NCBI RefSeq assembly: GCF_937863835.1
Contig: NZ_CALMHT010000074.1
Span: 62,001 to 126,000, forward strand
Source of the DNA: an uncultured Prevotella sp.
GTDB taxonomy: Bacteria > Bacteroidota > Bacteroidia > Bacteroidales > Bacteroidaceae
Length of the DNA: 64,000 bases
Reading direction: 5' to 3'
Below, piece by piece: positions 1 through 8,404 of the stretch (the first letter of the stretch is position 1; each line of letters starts with the position of its first letter). A program made the position numbers and the translations under genes. The notes under the pieces are model-generated. The model searched no databases. It was given only the letters and a program-made list of their open reading frames with translations, and was not told the DNA's origin.

Positions 1-1389
1 AAATTCATCTTCGCCAGGTTTGAGATAAAGCAATACATTAGAATATCCGACAACGAAATAAGTCCCATCAGCATTTTCGAAAATATTATATGGAGCTATT
101 GATAAACGATATGCTTTTTTTAATGAAATGTTACCATTGTACCCTGTACACTTATATGCTAAACCACTTGATGTTAACAGCCATAAATTGTATTCTGCAT
201 CGATATTTATTTTGACGACTCGCTCCTGAGACTTAATGAATGGAATATTTACATTCTTGATAATCCTTTGATTCCTACTATAATAAAAGACACCATTATG
301 GGCTGTAGAAGCCCAAAAACCACCATCATGGTCAGATGCGAGACTGGTCACAGATTTATGGAACAATGCAAACATGACATGGATGTCGTCATTAAACATA
401 TTCTTATATTTGTATTTGACAAAATATGACTGATCGGATGTTCCTATCCACAAATTTTTCTGCGAATCGACATACATCGAAGTTATATCCGAATTTATCT
501 TATCGAGGAAATCAACATCAAAAGGTATCTTTATAACGCGCTGTTTGAAATCGTATTCGAAAAAGCCCTTGGATGTATACAGCAAGATGGATGTTTTACT
601 CATGTTCAGAATGCTATATATCATAGATGACATCAGTAATGAATTGCCCGATATGGCTTCAGGCAACTTGACGAATCGCATCGTACTTGTATCAAAAAGT
701 TGAAGTCTTCTATCAGAGACAATCCACATCTGAGAATCATTATCCATAACGGCACTTGATATGAATTTAAATTCTTTCTTATAAATCATGGAATAATTCC
801 CTGCTTTGTAAGCCGATATATGCGTTGCACCTATTCCCCAAAGATTTCCCACCTTATCCGCACAGAGATATGTATAATATTCTTTGTTCATATTAAAATT
901 AGGAATGGCGAGAACGAAACGGTTGGCCAAGGAATCATATACACATACATGCGTGACCATATTAATATATATGTTACCTCTTCCGCTCTCACATATCTGC
1001 ATGGCATTAATGTTTGGACCGTCGATGACAACACGTTTGAAATCATCCTTGTCTGTTTGATAACAGATTCCCGAACAGGTCCCTATCCAGATTCTTTTTT
1101 TAGAATCAAGGAACAAACATCTGATTTGATTGTCTGGAATACTTAAACTGTCTTCCTGATTATAAAAATATTGATAATATTGATTGCCTACAAATTTGTT
1201 TACTCCACGAGAAGTCCCTATCCAGATTTGTCCGAACTTATCCTCGGCAAATGATGTTATATGCTGATTGGATATTTCAGACGAAATTTTTCGCCATTCC
1301 GATTTATTCAAATTCTTGCTGTTATTGTTGCACGAAAAAAGCAAGAAAATAAAAACCGTGAACAATAGATATTGTTTCTTAGATTTCAT
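1..1389 (-). CDS. Hybrid two-component system sensor (HTCS), partial
   Basis: The frame opens at an ATG at 1389 and stays open to the left edge, giving the first 463 residues; the C-terminal part lies outside. It starts with a signal peptide ending in a lipobox-like LLFSC, followed by repeated beta-propeller blades of the Reg_prop type (IWIGTSRGVNKF, RIWIGTCSGI, LWIGTSD, FWASTAHNGV, LWLLTSSGLAYK). This is the periplasmic sensor half of SusR-independent HTCS regulators, whose missing parts would be a Y_Y_Y domain, membrane helix, histidine kinase, receiver and AraC-type DNA-binding domain. That completion is family knowledge, not seen here. It is divergent from the susC at 1614 and is the obvious glycan-sensing regulator of that PUL. 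The ligand cannot be inferred. Confidence 0.85.
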   Translation of the reverse strand, partial: MKSKKQYLLFTVFIFLLFSCNNNSKNLNKSEWRKISSEISNQHITSFAEDKFGQIWIGTSRGVNKFVGNQYYQYFYNQEDSLSIPDNQIRCLFLDSKKRIWIGTCSGICYQTDKDDFKRVVIDGPNINAMQICESGRGNIYINMVTHVCVYDSLANRFVLAIPNFNMNKEYYTYLCADKVGNLWGIGATHISAYKAGNYSMIYKKEFKFISSAVMDNDSQMWIVSDRRLQLFDTSTMRFVKLPEAISGNSLLMSSMIYSILNMSKTSILLYTSKGFFEYDFKQRVIKIPFDVDFLDKINSDITSMYVDSQKNLWIGTSDQSYFVKYKYKNMFNDDIHVMFALFHKSVTSLASDHDGGFWASTAHNGVFYYSRNQRIIKNVNIPFIKSQERVVKINIDAEYNLWLLTSSGLAYKCTGYNGNISLKKAYRLSIAPYNIFENADGTYFVVGYSNVLLYLKPGEDEF

Positions 1390-1408
1390 CAATTTAATTC
1401 TTTTAATG

Positions 1409-1438
1409 CAAATATATCTATAAGTTTTAGAATAGCAA
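1409..1438 (-). promoter_or_regulatory. Promoter of the HTCS gene
   Basis: On the minus strand TATATTTG (1409-1416) matches the Bacteroidota -7 box TAnnTTTG, and TTG (1436-1438) lies 19 bp upstream in the -33 position. The start codon is 20 bp downstream of the box. Confidence 0.6.
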
Positions 1439-1567
1439 TCAATTATTTTGTGTTTTTTAGCATAAACTGAATAATTCGAAAACAATTTGAACAAATAGGA
1501 AAACACTTTGTCTCTACGACGGAAAACATTTAAAACAAATAAGAAAATAACTCAAGAAAGAGTAAGC

Positions 1568-1575
1568 TAACTTTG
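1568..1575 (+). promoter_or_regulatory. Promoter -7 box of PUL1 susC
   Basis: TAACTTTG matches the TAnnTTTG box. No convincing -33 element is present, as expected for a promoter that depends on an activator such as the divergent HTCS. A short inverted repeat, GTTTAT (1581-1586) and ATAAAC (1599-1604), lies in the leader. Confidence 0.6.
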
Positions 1576-1613
1576 CAACTGTTTATTTGACTAATATTAT
1601 AAACCTATTTTAT

Positions 1614-4600
1614 ATGAAGAACAAAAAATTAAAAAATGAAGGATTGAAAAAGGTGATTATATTTACTCTTTTCTTCCTATTATGTATTCCATCGCTCTTT
1701 GCGCAAAATAAAATTTCTGTGAAAGGAACTGTTATGGACAAGAACAAGGAACCGATGATCGGTGTTACGATAAAAGAAGTTGGAACATCTGGCGGAACTA
1801 TCACCGACTTTGATGGTAACTTTAACCTTACTGTAACACGCGGTGCTGAATTGCAAATCTCTTATGTAGGATACAAAACGACGACAGTTAAAGTCAATAC
1901 AGATAAAGTAGTAGTTACACTGTTTGAAAACGAGAAACTACTTGATGAGGTGGTCGTCGTAGGATATGGAGTACAAAAGAAGAGCTCTTTAACTGGAGCT
2001 GTGTCACAAGTAAAAAGTGAAGATATGACAAATCGTACGATTACTCGTCCAGAACAGGCTTTACAGGGTAAAACCTCTGGCGTGGAAGTCTTTTCTTCGT
2101 CTGCCCGTCCAGGGGCTTCGCCAAGTATTAGGATCAGAGGTATAAGCAGCAATGGCAGCAGCGATCCTCTGTACGTTGTCGATGGTCGTCTGGCCAGTGA
2201 TATCGGCGGTATAGATCCAAACGATATTGAGAGCATGGAAGTTTTGAAGGATGCATCTTCAGCAGCTATATACGGAGCGCAGGCAGGTAATGGCGTCGTA
2301 CTTATAACGACCAAAAAAGGTAAGGGCGACGGTAAAATAACGTATGAGTTCCAATATGCGTCACAAAGTCTAAACAAAGTACCGAAGGTATTGAATTCAG
2401 AACAGTTTATTGATTATTTTACAGAAGCAGGTTTAATGGATATCAATAATGTATATAAGTACTGGGATGGTAAGACAAATACGGACTGGGCTGATGTGGC
2501 TTTCGAGAATTCGTCCATGACCCGACACAATGTTACATTCCAAAAAGGTGATGCCAAAGGATCTATTTATACATCGCTAACTTTCCTCAATGATAACGGA
2601 ATGGTAACTGGTAATAGTGATGTTTACAAACGTATTACCGGTATGTTAAATGCAGACTACTACATTAAACCTTGGTTACAACTTACAACAAACAATCAGT
2701 TGGAATCATATAGTTCAAGAACGATAAGTGAAGGATCTGAATATGGTAGTTTACTTCTTTCTGTGCTTCAGCTCGATCCGATGACAAGTCCAACGTATAC
2801 CGTTGACAATATGCCAGATAACATGACCTCCATATTAAATAATTTAAGTTATGCCGACTTGTTATCCGATGGTCAGGGCAATTACTATGGGGTTTCTCCT
2901 TTCGTAACAAGTGAAAATGTGAATCCGCTTATTATGCGTGACAGATCTTATTCCAAAAGTACGGGATTTAACTTTAACGGAAGTACAGCACTCAACTTCA
3001 GGCCATTTAAGGGCTTTGTTTTTACATCACGAATTAGTTATCGTTTCTCGTCTGCTGAAAGTTACGGATATACAAATGATTATTATGCAAACAGTCAGGC
3101 TAAACAGAACTTCATGTCAATAAGTGCATCAGACAGTTCCCCAAGATACTGGCAATTGGAAAATTTTGTCAATTATAATTTCATTATAGGTAAACACAAT
3201 GTGACAGCGATGTTGGGTACTTCATATATCGAGAATAGGACATTCGGTGTAAGTGGTTCTACGACAGGCTCTGATACAGATCTTGGCGTAAAGAAAGACG
3301 ATCCCCTTTTTTATTACTTTGCGTATGCTACTAGTTCATCAACTAAATCGGTTTCGGGCGGAGAAGCCATTTACACAAGAAAATTGTCATATTTCGGTCG
3401 TATGAATTACAGTTATGAAGACAAATATTTGGCGCAGTTCTCTCTTCGTGCTGATGCCGCCGACTTATCAGTACTACCGAAAAACAAACGATGGGGGTAT
3501 TTTCCGGCATTCTCACTTGGATGGGTCGCCAGTCAGGAAAAATTTATGGAAAGTACAAAAGACTGGTTGTCACAGTTGAAACTCAGACTAAGTTGGGGAC
3601 AGAATGGTTCTACCGCATCATTGGGCAGTTATCTGTATTCTAACGTCATAGCATCTTCTGGTTCTTATCCCTTTTCAGATGCTGTTGTATATTCAAATGG
3701 TTATAAACCATCTTCAACAGGTAATGAAAATCTGAAATGGGAAACATCCGAACAACTCGACCTCGGGTTTGATTCAAGATTTCTGAACAACCGTCTATCG
3801 TTCACTTTCGACTACTATAACAAAAAGACGAAAGATCTTATCGTAACGGGTATCACACCATCTACTATTGTCGGTAATACAGCTTCGCCGGTAAATGCCG
3901 GCGAGGTTACAAATAAAGGTCTTGAATTTGAACTTGGATGGCAAGATCGTATAGGAGAGTTCTCTTACGGTGTAAGGGCAAATCTGGCGACGATAAAGAA
4001 TAAGGTCACAAAAATACATGAGTCGCTCGATGCCATCAATGGTGCCACCTTCCACACTTATGGAGCAATAACAAGATTCGAAAAAGACTATCCCGCATGG
4101 CACTTCTACGGATATAAATTTACCGGTATAGACAGTGCTACAGGCGAACCTACATTCGAAGACCTTAACGGCGACGGTCAGATAGGTGACAGTGATAAGA
4201 CTGACTTGGGTTCTGGTATACCAGATTTCAATTATGGTATAACACTAAATGCAGCATGGAAAGGGTTTGATTTTATTATCTTCGGTACAGGATCTCATGG
4301 TAATGATATATATAGATGTCTTGACCGCTCCGATTATATGGTAAACAAACTGTTGGTTGACGTGGAAGACAGATGGACTACCACAAATACAGATGGGACT
4401 CAGCCTAGAGCAGGAGCTACGGACATGGCTAAATATTTCACATCCAGTGCCAGCGTTCATGATGGTTCTTATTTTAAAATCAAGCAGATTCAGCTCGGAT
4501 ATACTTTACCTAAGAGCTTCTTGAAGAAGATAGCAATAAGCAATATGCGTATTTACGGTTCTCTGGAAGATTTCTTTACTTTTACCAGTTATGATGGATT

Positions 4601-4700
4601 CGATCCGGAAGTAACAGGAGTCGGTAGTTCTCTTGGTGTCGACAAAGGCAGTTATCCTACATCTAAGAAGGCCGTAGTAGGTATCAGCATAACATTCTAA
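1614..4700 (+). CDS. susC: SusC-family TonB-dependent outer-membrane transporter (PUL1)
   Basis: Outer-membrane barrel that imports oligosaccharides using TonB energy, working with the SusD lipoprotein encoded next. The frame could open at a TTG at 1587, but the -7 box at 1568 leaves too little leader, so I use ATG 1614 (1028 aa). Signal peptide to about residue 31 (ending SLFAQ), CarboxypepD_reg-like domain about 33-105 (KGTVMDKNKEPMIGVTIKE, then SYVGYKT), the linker signature LDEVVVVGYG, a plug domain (about 115-230, with IRIRG, YVVDGR, IESMEVLKDASSAAIYG) and a long beta barrel ending in a terminal phenylalanine (GISITF). Length and order are typical of SusC. First gene of an operon with 22-23 bp gaps. 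Confidence 0.95.
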   Translation: MKNKKLKNEGLKKVIIFTLFFLLCIPSLFAQNKISVKGTVMDKNKEPMIGVTIKEVGTSGGTITDFDGNFNLTVTRGAELQISYVGYKTTTVKVNTDKVVVTLFENEKLLDEVVVVGYGVQKKSSLTGAVSQVKSEDMTNRTITRPEQALQGKTSGVEVFSSSARPGASPSIRIRGISSNGSSDPLYVVDGRLASDIGGIDPNDIESMEVLKDASSAAIYGAQAGNGVVLITTKKGKGDGKITYEFQYASQSLNKVPKVLNSEQFIDYFTEAGLMDINNVYKYWDGKTNTDWADVAFENSSMTRHNVTFQKGDAKGSIYTSLTFLNDNGMVTGNSDVYKRITGMLNADYYIKPWLQLTTNNQLESYSSRTISEGSEYGSLLLSVLQLDPMTSPTYTVDNMPDNMTSILNNLSYADLLSDGQGNYYGVSPFVTSENVNPLIMRDRSYSKSTGFNFNGSTALNFRPFKGFVFTSRISYRFSSAESYGYTNDYYANSQAKQNFMSISASDSSPRYWQLENFVNYNFIIGKHNVTAMLGTSYIENRTFGVSGSTTGSDTDLGVKKDDPLFYYFAYATSSSTKSVSGGEAIYTRKLSYFGRMNYSYEDKYLAQFSLRADAADLSVLPKNKRWGYFPAFSLGWVASQEKFMESTKDWLSQLKLRLSWGQNGSTASLGSYLYSNVIASSGSYPFSDAVVYSNGYKPSSTGNENLKWETSEQLDLGFDSRFLNNRLSFTFDYYNKKTKDLIVTGITPSTIVGNTASPVNAGEVTNKGLEFELGWQDRIGEFSYGVRANLATIKNKVTKIHESLDAINGATFHTYGAITRFEKDYPAWHFYGYKFTGIDSATGEPTFEDLNGDGQIGDSDKTDLGSGIPDFNYGITLNAAWKGFDFIIFGTGSHGNDIYRCLDRSDYMVNKLLVDVEDRWTTTNTDGTQPRAGATDMAKYFTSSASVHDGSYFKIKQIQLGYTLPKSFLKKIAISNMRIYGSLEDFFTFTSYDGFDPEVTGVGSSLGVDKGSYPTSKKAVVGISITF

Positions 4701-4722
4701 TTAATTAAAGAAATAAATTATT

Positions 4723-6273
4723 ATGAAGACGAAATCAATAATATTTAGCACTATTGCTATCTGTGTCTTATTCTTATGCAGTTGTGAAGACAAACTTGAC
4801 ATTCAGGAGCACGGTGTCTTATCGTATGATACTTATTACAAGACCGATGCGGATGCTGAGTCGGCTCTAACTTCTGTTTACAGTACAATGCGAGGAATGG
4901 AATACAATTACAAGTTACTGCTTAATCTTCTGTCTGATGATTATTGGGCTGGAGGAGGTTCGCGTACTGACAATGCCGACTTGAGCGGCGTCAATGAGTT
5001 CACTTTTGATTCTAATCAAGATTTTATAGAAAGTTGCTTTAAATCTTTCTATCAGATAATCTACGGAACAAATGTAGCTCTTGGACATATCAAAGGCGAT
5101 ACGGATTATCAGAAACAGATGTTGGCGGAAGCTCGTGTCCTCAGGGCATGGTCTTACTTTGAACTAACTACATTATGGGGTAATCCTCCTATTGTAGACC
5201 ATGAGCTATCAAGTTCTGAATATTCTCAACCAAATGGTTCTACAGAGGCCTTGTGGTCTTTAATAGAGCAAGACCTTGCAACTGCTATCGAATCAGGATA
5301 TCTCACAGAAAAATCAAGTAAAGAAGACAATACGAATTATCGTGTCACAAAACAGTTTGCACAAGCATTGCTCGGAAAGTCTTACGTATGGGAAAAGAAA
5401 TGGGATAAGGCTGTGGAGCAATTTGATAATGTGATCAATTCCGGTAAATACGGTTTGTATGAAGGAGAGTATGATGACATTCTTTCTTATGATAATAAAA
5501 ACAATTGTGAGAGTATGTTTGAAAGCAATCGTATATTTGACTCATCGAATGTATTCGATAATTTTACTATGTATGCGCTAATGGTAGGTATACGTACCGA
5601 CAGATTTGCGAGTATCGAAAGTGGACTGTATTCTACTGGATGGGGATTTTGTGCACCGCGTAAGTCCCTTTATGAATCCTTCGTTTCTGAAGAAGGAACC
5701 AATGGTTACCGCCTGAATTTGTCCATAAAAACTTTCGAACAGATGAAGGATCGCGGCAATGTCATGATTTCGGGCAAGACCATGATAAATGAGGGATACT
5801 TTGCATGGAAGACTCGCATACGTTCTGGGGAGATTCCTGCGGAAGGATATGGATATGCAGACATCAACAATGTGAGATGGATGAGATATTCCGAAGTGTT
5901 GTTACTAGCTGCAGAAGCTAATCTGGAAGCTGGGAACCAAAGTAAAGCTGACAAATATCTGAATGAGGTAAGGACGAGAGCCAAATTAGTGTCTAAAAGC
6001 AATGTCACCCTTGATGATATTATAAGTGAAAAGAGACTCGAATTATGTTTTGAATGTGTAAGATATCAAGATCTCGTAAGATGGGGACTAGCTTCAAAAT
6101 ACTTGGGAAATCAGGGAGAGAATTGTCCTACAATCGATTCAAATGGCAATGTAACTTATCAAAGCTACAATACCGAAGGTAAATATGGATACAAAGACCG
6201 CAATGCTCTACTTCCTTATCCTGCTACAGAGATCGAATTAAATAATAACATAGTTCAGAACCCAGGTTGGTAA
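4723..6273 (+). CDS. susD: SusD/RagB-family glycan-binding lipoprotein (PUL1)
   Basis: Surface lipoprotein that lids the SusC barrel and binds substrate. It begins with an SPII signal peptide (LFLCSCEDK, lipobox cysteine about residue 21). The N-terminal EHGVLSYDTYYKTDADAESALTSVYS region, the RVLRAWSYFELTTLWGNPPIV stretch, the C-terminal RYSEVLLLAAEANLEAG helix, the EKRLELCFECVRYQDLVRWG motif and the ending LLPYPATEIELN are hallmark SusD/RagB segments. At 516 aa it has family length. It lies 22 bp after susC. Confidence 0.95.
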   Translation: MKTKSIIFSTIAICVLFLCSCEDKLDIQEHGVLSYDTYYKTDADAESALTSVYSTMRGMEYNYKLLLNLLSDDYWAGGGSRTDNADLSGVNEFTFDSNQDFIESCFKSFYQIIYGTNVALGHIKGDTDYQKQMLAEARVLRAWSYFELTTLWGNPPIVDHELSSSEYSQPNGSTEALWSLIEQDLATAIESGYLTEKSSKEDNTNYRVTKQFAQALLGKSYVWEKKWDKAVEQFDNVINSGKYGLYEGEYDDILSYDNKNNCESMFESNRIFDSSNVFDNFTMYALMVGIRTDRFASIESGLYSTGWGFCAPRKSLYESFVSEEGTNGYRLNLSIKTFEQMKDRGNVMISGKTMINEGYFAWKTRIRSGEIPAEGYGYADINNVRWMRYSEVLLLAAEANLEAGNQSKADKYLNEVRTRAKLVSKSNVTLDDIISEKRLELCFECVRYQDLVRWGLASKYLGNQGENCPTIDSNGNVTYQSYNTEGKYGYKDRNALLPYPATEIELNNNIVQNPGW

Positions 6274-6295
6274 TAACCATAATAAAACAACAATT

Positions 6296-7192
6296 ATGAA
6301 AAAACAAATTAATAATATAATTATATTTTTTGCTGTACTGTTATTCTGTTCATGCGGACAGAGTGACGCGATAGATGATCTTACAGGAAAATATCCGATA
6401 CCTCAGGATGTGACTTTATCTACTGTGAGTTCAAAGAGCGACTCACTTAATTCTGCTAACACCCAACATATATATAATCTGACTCTTACAGGAGACGGAG
6501 AATCTATGACAGTTCAGTTCGTCTGCAGTAAAACGTGGTATCTTGAAGCCAGAACATATACGATGGCAAACACAACAAGTGAAGCAAACATAGGTAATTT
6601 TATAGCAGAAAATACCAGTATATCAAATGGAACAATATCTTCTGGAAGTATCACTGTCGCCAAATCGGGCGACACATATACTATTGATGGCGTCTTTATG
6701 ATGAAAGACGGCTCTGTGATACGTCCTCACTTCTCAGGCAATATAGTATATACGAAACCTGAACCAAAGGCTCTGATTAAATTTCTGGGAATCACTACAA
6801 CAGCTTTAACAAGTGGCTATAATGTAAATATCAAATTTGGAACAGAAGGTCTGTCGGTTATGTCTTCCATGTGGGGGAATTATATTCAAGGAACAGGTGA
6901 ATATGTTTCTATTGATTTTATTTGTAATTCCACTTCTTTGGCGATAGGAACATACATCCCGGTAAGTAACGGGTCTACCACTACCGGAACATTTGTTGAA
7001 GGATATGAGGGTAACTATAACGGTTATAAATACAATGCTGGTTCATGTTATTACTCGTTAGATTCCAGTGGAAATACGACGGTTACTTATCTTACCTCGG
7101 GAACTGTTACAGTGGTACAAGATGGAGCAAACTATACAATCACTGCGGATTGCGGTGCAATATACGTGCAATATACAGGAACATTACAATAA
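6296..7192 (+). CDS. PUL1 surface lipoprotein with two tandem repeats (SusE/F-position protein)
   Basis: 298 aa. The SPII signal peptide (LLFCSCGQS) puts it in the outer membrane. The rest reads as two related beta-rich domains: each ends in a matching strand pair (GSITVAKSGDTYTIDGVF near residues 118-135, and GTVTVVQDGANYTITADCG near the end), preceded by a TYxxx segment and a Gly/Ser/Thr-rich loop. I recognise no named family. Its place directly after susCD is that of a surface glycan-binding protein (SGBP), and I infer that role from position and secretion only. The gene after it starts 17 bp downstream. Confidence 0.7.
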   Translation: MKKQINNIIIFFAVLLFCSCGQSDAIDDLTGKYPIPQDVTLSTVSSKSDSLNSANTQHIYNLTLTGDGESMTVQFVCSKTWYLEARTYTMANTTSEANIGNFIAENTSISNGTISSGSITVAKSGDTYTIDGVFMMKDGSVIRPHFSGNIVYTKPEPKALIKFLGITTTALTSGYNVNIKFGTEGLSVMSSMWGNYIQGTGEYVSIDFICNSTSLAIGTYIPVSNGSTTTGTFVEGYEGNYNGYKYNAGSCYYSLDSSGNTTVTYLTSGTVTVVQDGANYTITADCGAIYVQYTGTLQ

Positions 7193-7208
7193 ATAAATTA
7201 TATCAAAA

Positions 7209-8399
7209 ATGAGAAAAATAACATTTCTTTTTGCAGTACTGTTTATAACAATAGCAGTGCATGCACAGCAAGCTCTTTGGGGCGGGTCACAGATCGTTTC
7301 GCCAGAGATTAATAATGACAATACAGTGACTTTCAGATTGTTAGCCCCTAATGCACAAACAGTACAGATAACAGGAGATTTCCTTCCTACGAGAAAGATG
7401 AAAACTCCCTATGGCGACTTTGATGTGCCCGGAACGGAGAATCTGACAAAGAATGACAAAGGTATATGGGAATTTAAAAGTAATATACTGAGTTCTGAAC
7501 TTTATAGTTACAATTTTATTGTCAATGGCGTTAAGGTTCTTGATCCAAGCAATGTTTATATGAACCGTGATGTCAATACAGTTACAAATATTTTTATCAT
7601 CAAGGGTATACCTGGTGATTTGTACAGTGTGAATAATGTCAAGCATGGTTCAGTAACCCGTCTGTGGTATTACAGTCAGACTGTAAACAAAGCACGTCGA
7701 CTAACAGTCTATACACCCGCAGGATACAATGATGGGAATAAAATGTATCCAGTTTTGTATCTTTTGCACGGAATGGGTGGTGATGAGGAAGCTTGGATGG
7801 CTCTCGGAAGGATGTCGGAAGTACTTGATAATCTGATAGCTCAAGGTAAGGCTCAACCGATGATCGTCGTGATGACAAATGGCAATATAACACAAGATGC
7901 TGCACCAGGGGAATCTGCTTTGGGACTTACACAACCTAATATGCAATTACCAAAAACTATGAACGGAGAATTCGAAGAGGCATTCCCTGAAGTGATAAAA
8001 TTTATAGATTCACATTTCCGTACCATTAGCGACAAAGCAGACCGCGCTATTTGTGGACTGTCGATGGGTGGGTTCCATTCTAAATTTATTTCGGCGCAAT
8101 ATCCTGATATGTTCGATTATGTAGGATTGTTTTCTGCCGCAATGTTGCCCAATAATGGTGTAACCAGTGAGGTGTACAAGAATGCTGATAATAAAGTTAA
8201 AGTACAGTTTTCCAAAAAGCCTAAACTATATTGGATAGGTATAGGTAAAACCGACTTCCTATATAAATATAATGTGGAATATAGAAAATTTCTTGATGAC
8301 AATAAGTTCAAGTATACTTATATGGAAACCGAGGGCGGACATATATGGCGCAATTGGCGTATCTATCTGACAGAATTTGCCCAAAAACTATTCAAATAA
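7209..8399 (+). CDS. Secreted esterase, CE1/esterase D type with N-terminal CBM48-like domain
   Basis: 396 aa with a signal peptide ending VHAQ. Residues about 30-130 form an E-set/CBM48-like module (VTFRLLAPNAQTVQITGDF, YSYNFIVNG). Residues about 145-396 are an alpha/beta hydrolase of the esterase D (PF00756) family: YPVLYLLHGMGGDEEAW is the oxyanion region, CGLSMGG carries the nucleophile Ser285 (GxSxG), and EGGHIW near residue 378 supplies the catalytic His. This architecture is found in PUL-encoded feruloyl or acetyl xylan esterases. The true ester is unknown. It suggests that the PUL1 substrate is an esterified plant polysaccharide. Confidence 0.85.
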   Translation: MRKITFLFAVLFITIAVHAQQALWGGSQIVSPEINNDNTVTFRLLAPNAQTVQITGDFLPTRKMKTPYGDFDVPGTENLTKNDKGIWEFKSNILSSELYSYNFIVNGVKVLDPSNVYMNRDVNTVTNIFIIKGIPGDLYSVNNVKHGSVTRLWYYSQTVNKARRLTVYTPAGYNDGNKMYPVLYLLHGMGGDEEAWMALGRMSEVLDNLIAQGKAQPMIVVMTNGNITQDAAPGESALGLTQPNMQLPKTMNGEFEEAFPEVIKFIDSHFRTISDKADRAICGLSMGGFHSKFISAQYPDMFDYVGLFSAAMLPNNGVTSEVYKNADNKVKVQFSKKPKLYWIGIGKTDFLYKYNVEYRKFLDDNKFKYTYMETEGGHIWRNWRIYLTEFAQKLFK

Positions 8400-8404
8400 G
8401 ATTT

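Noticed and set aside
820..1146. 108-codon plus-strand frame
   Set aside because: Lies wholly over the minus-strand HTCS sensor, whose Reg_prop blades are unmistakable in the other frame.
8345..8404. Upstream ATG extension of the PUL1 GH3
   Set aside because: It lies inside the esterase gene and would place 20 non-signal residues ahead of a good signal peptide at 8405.
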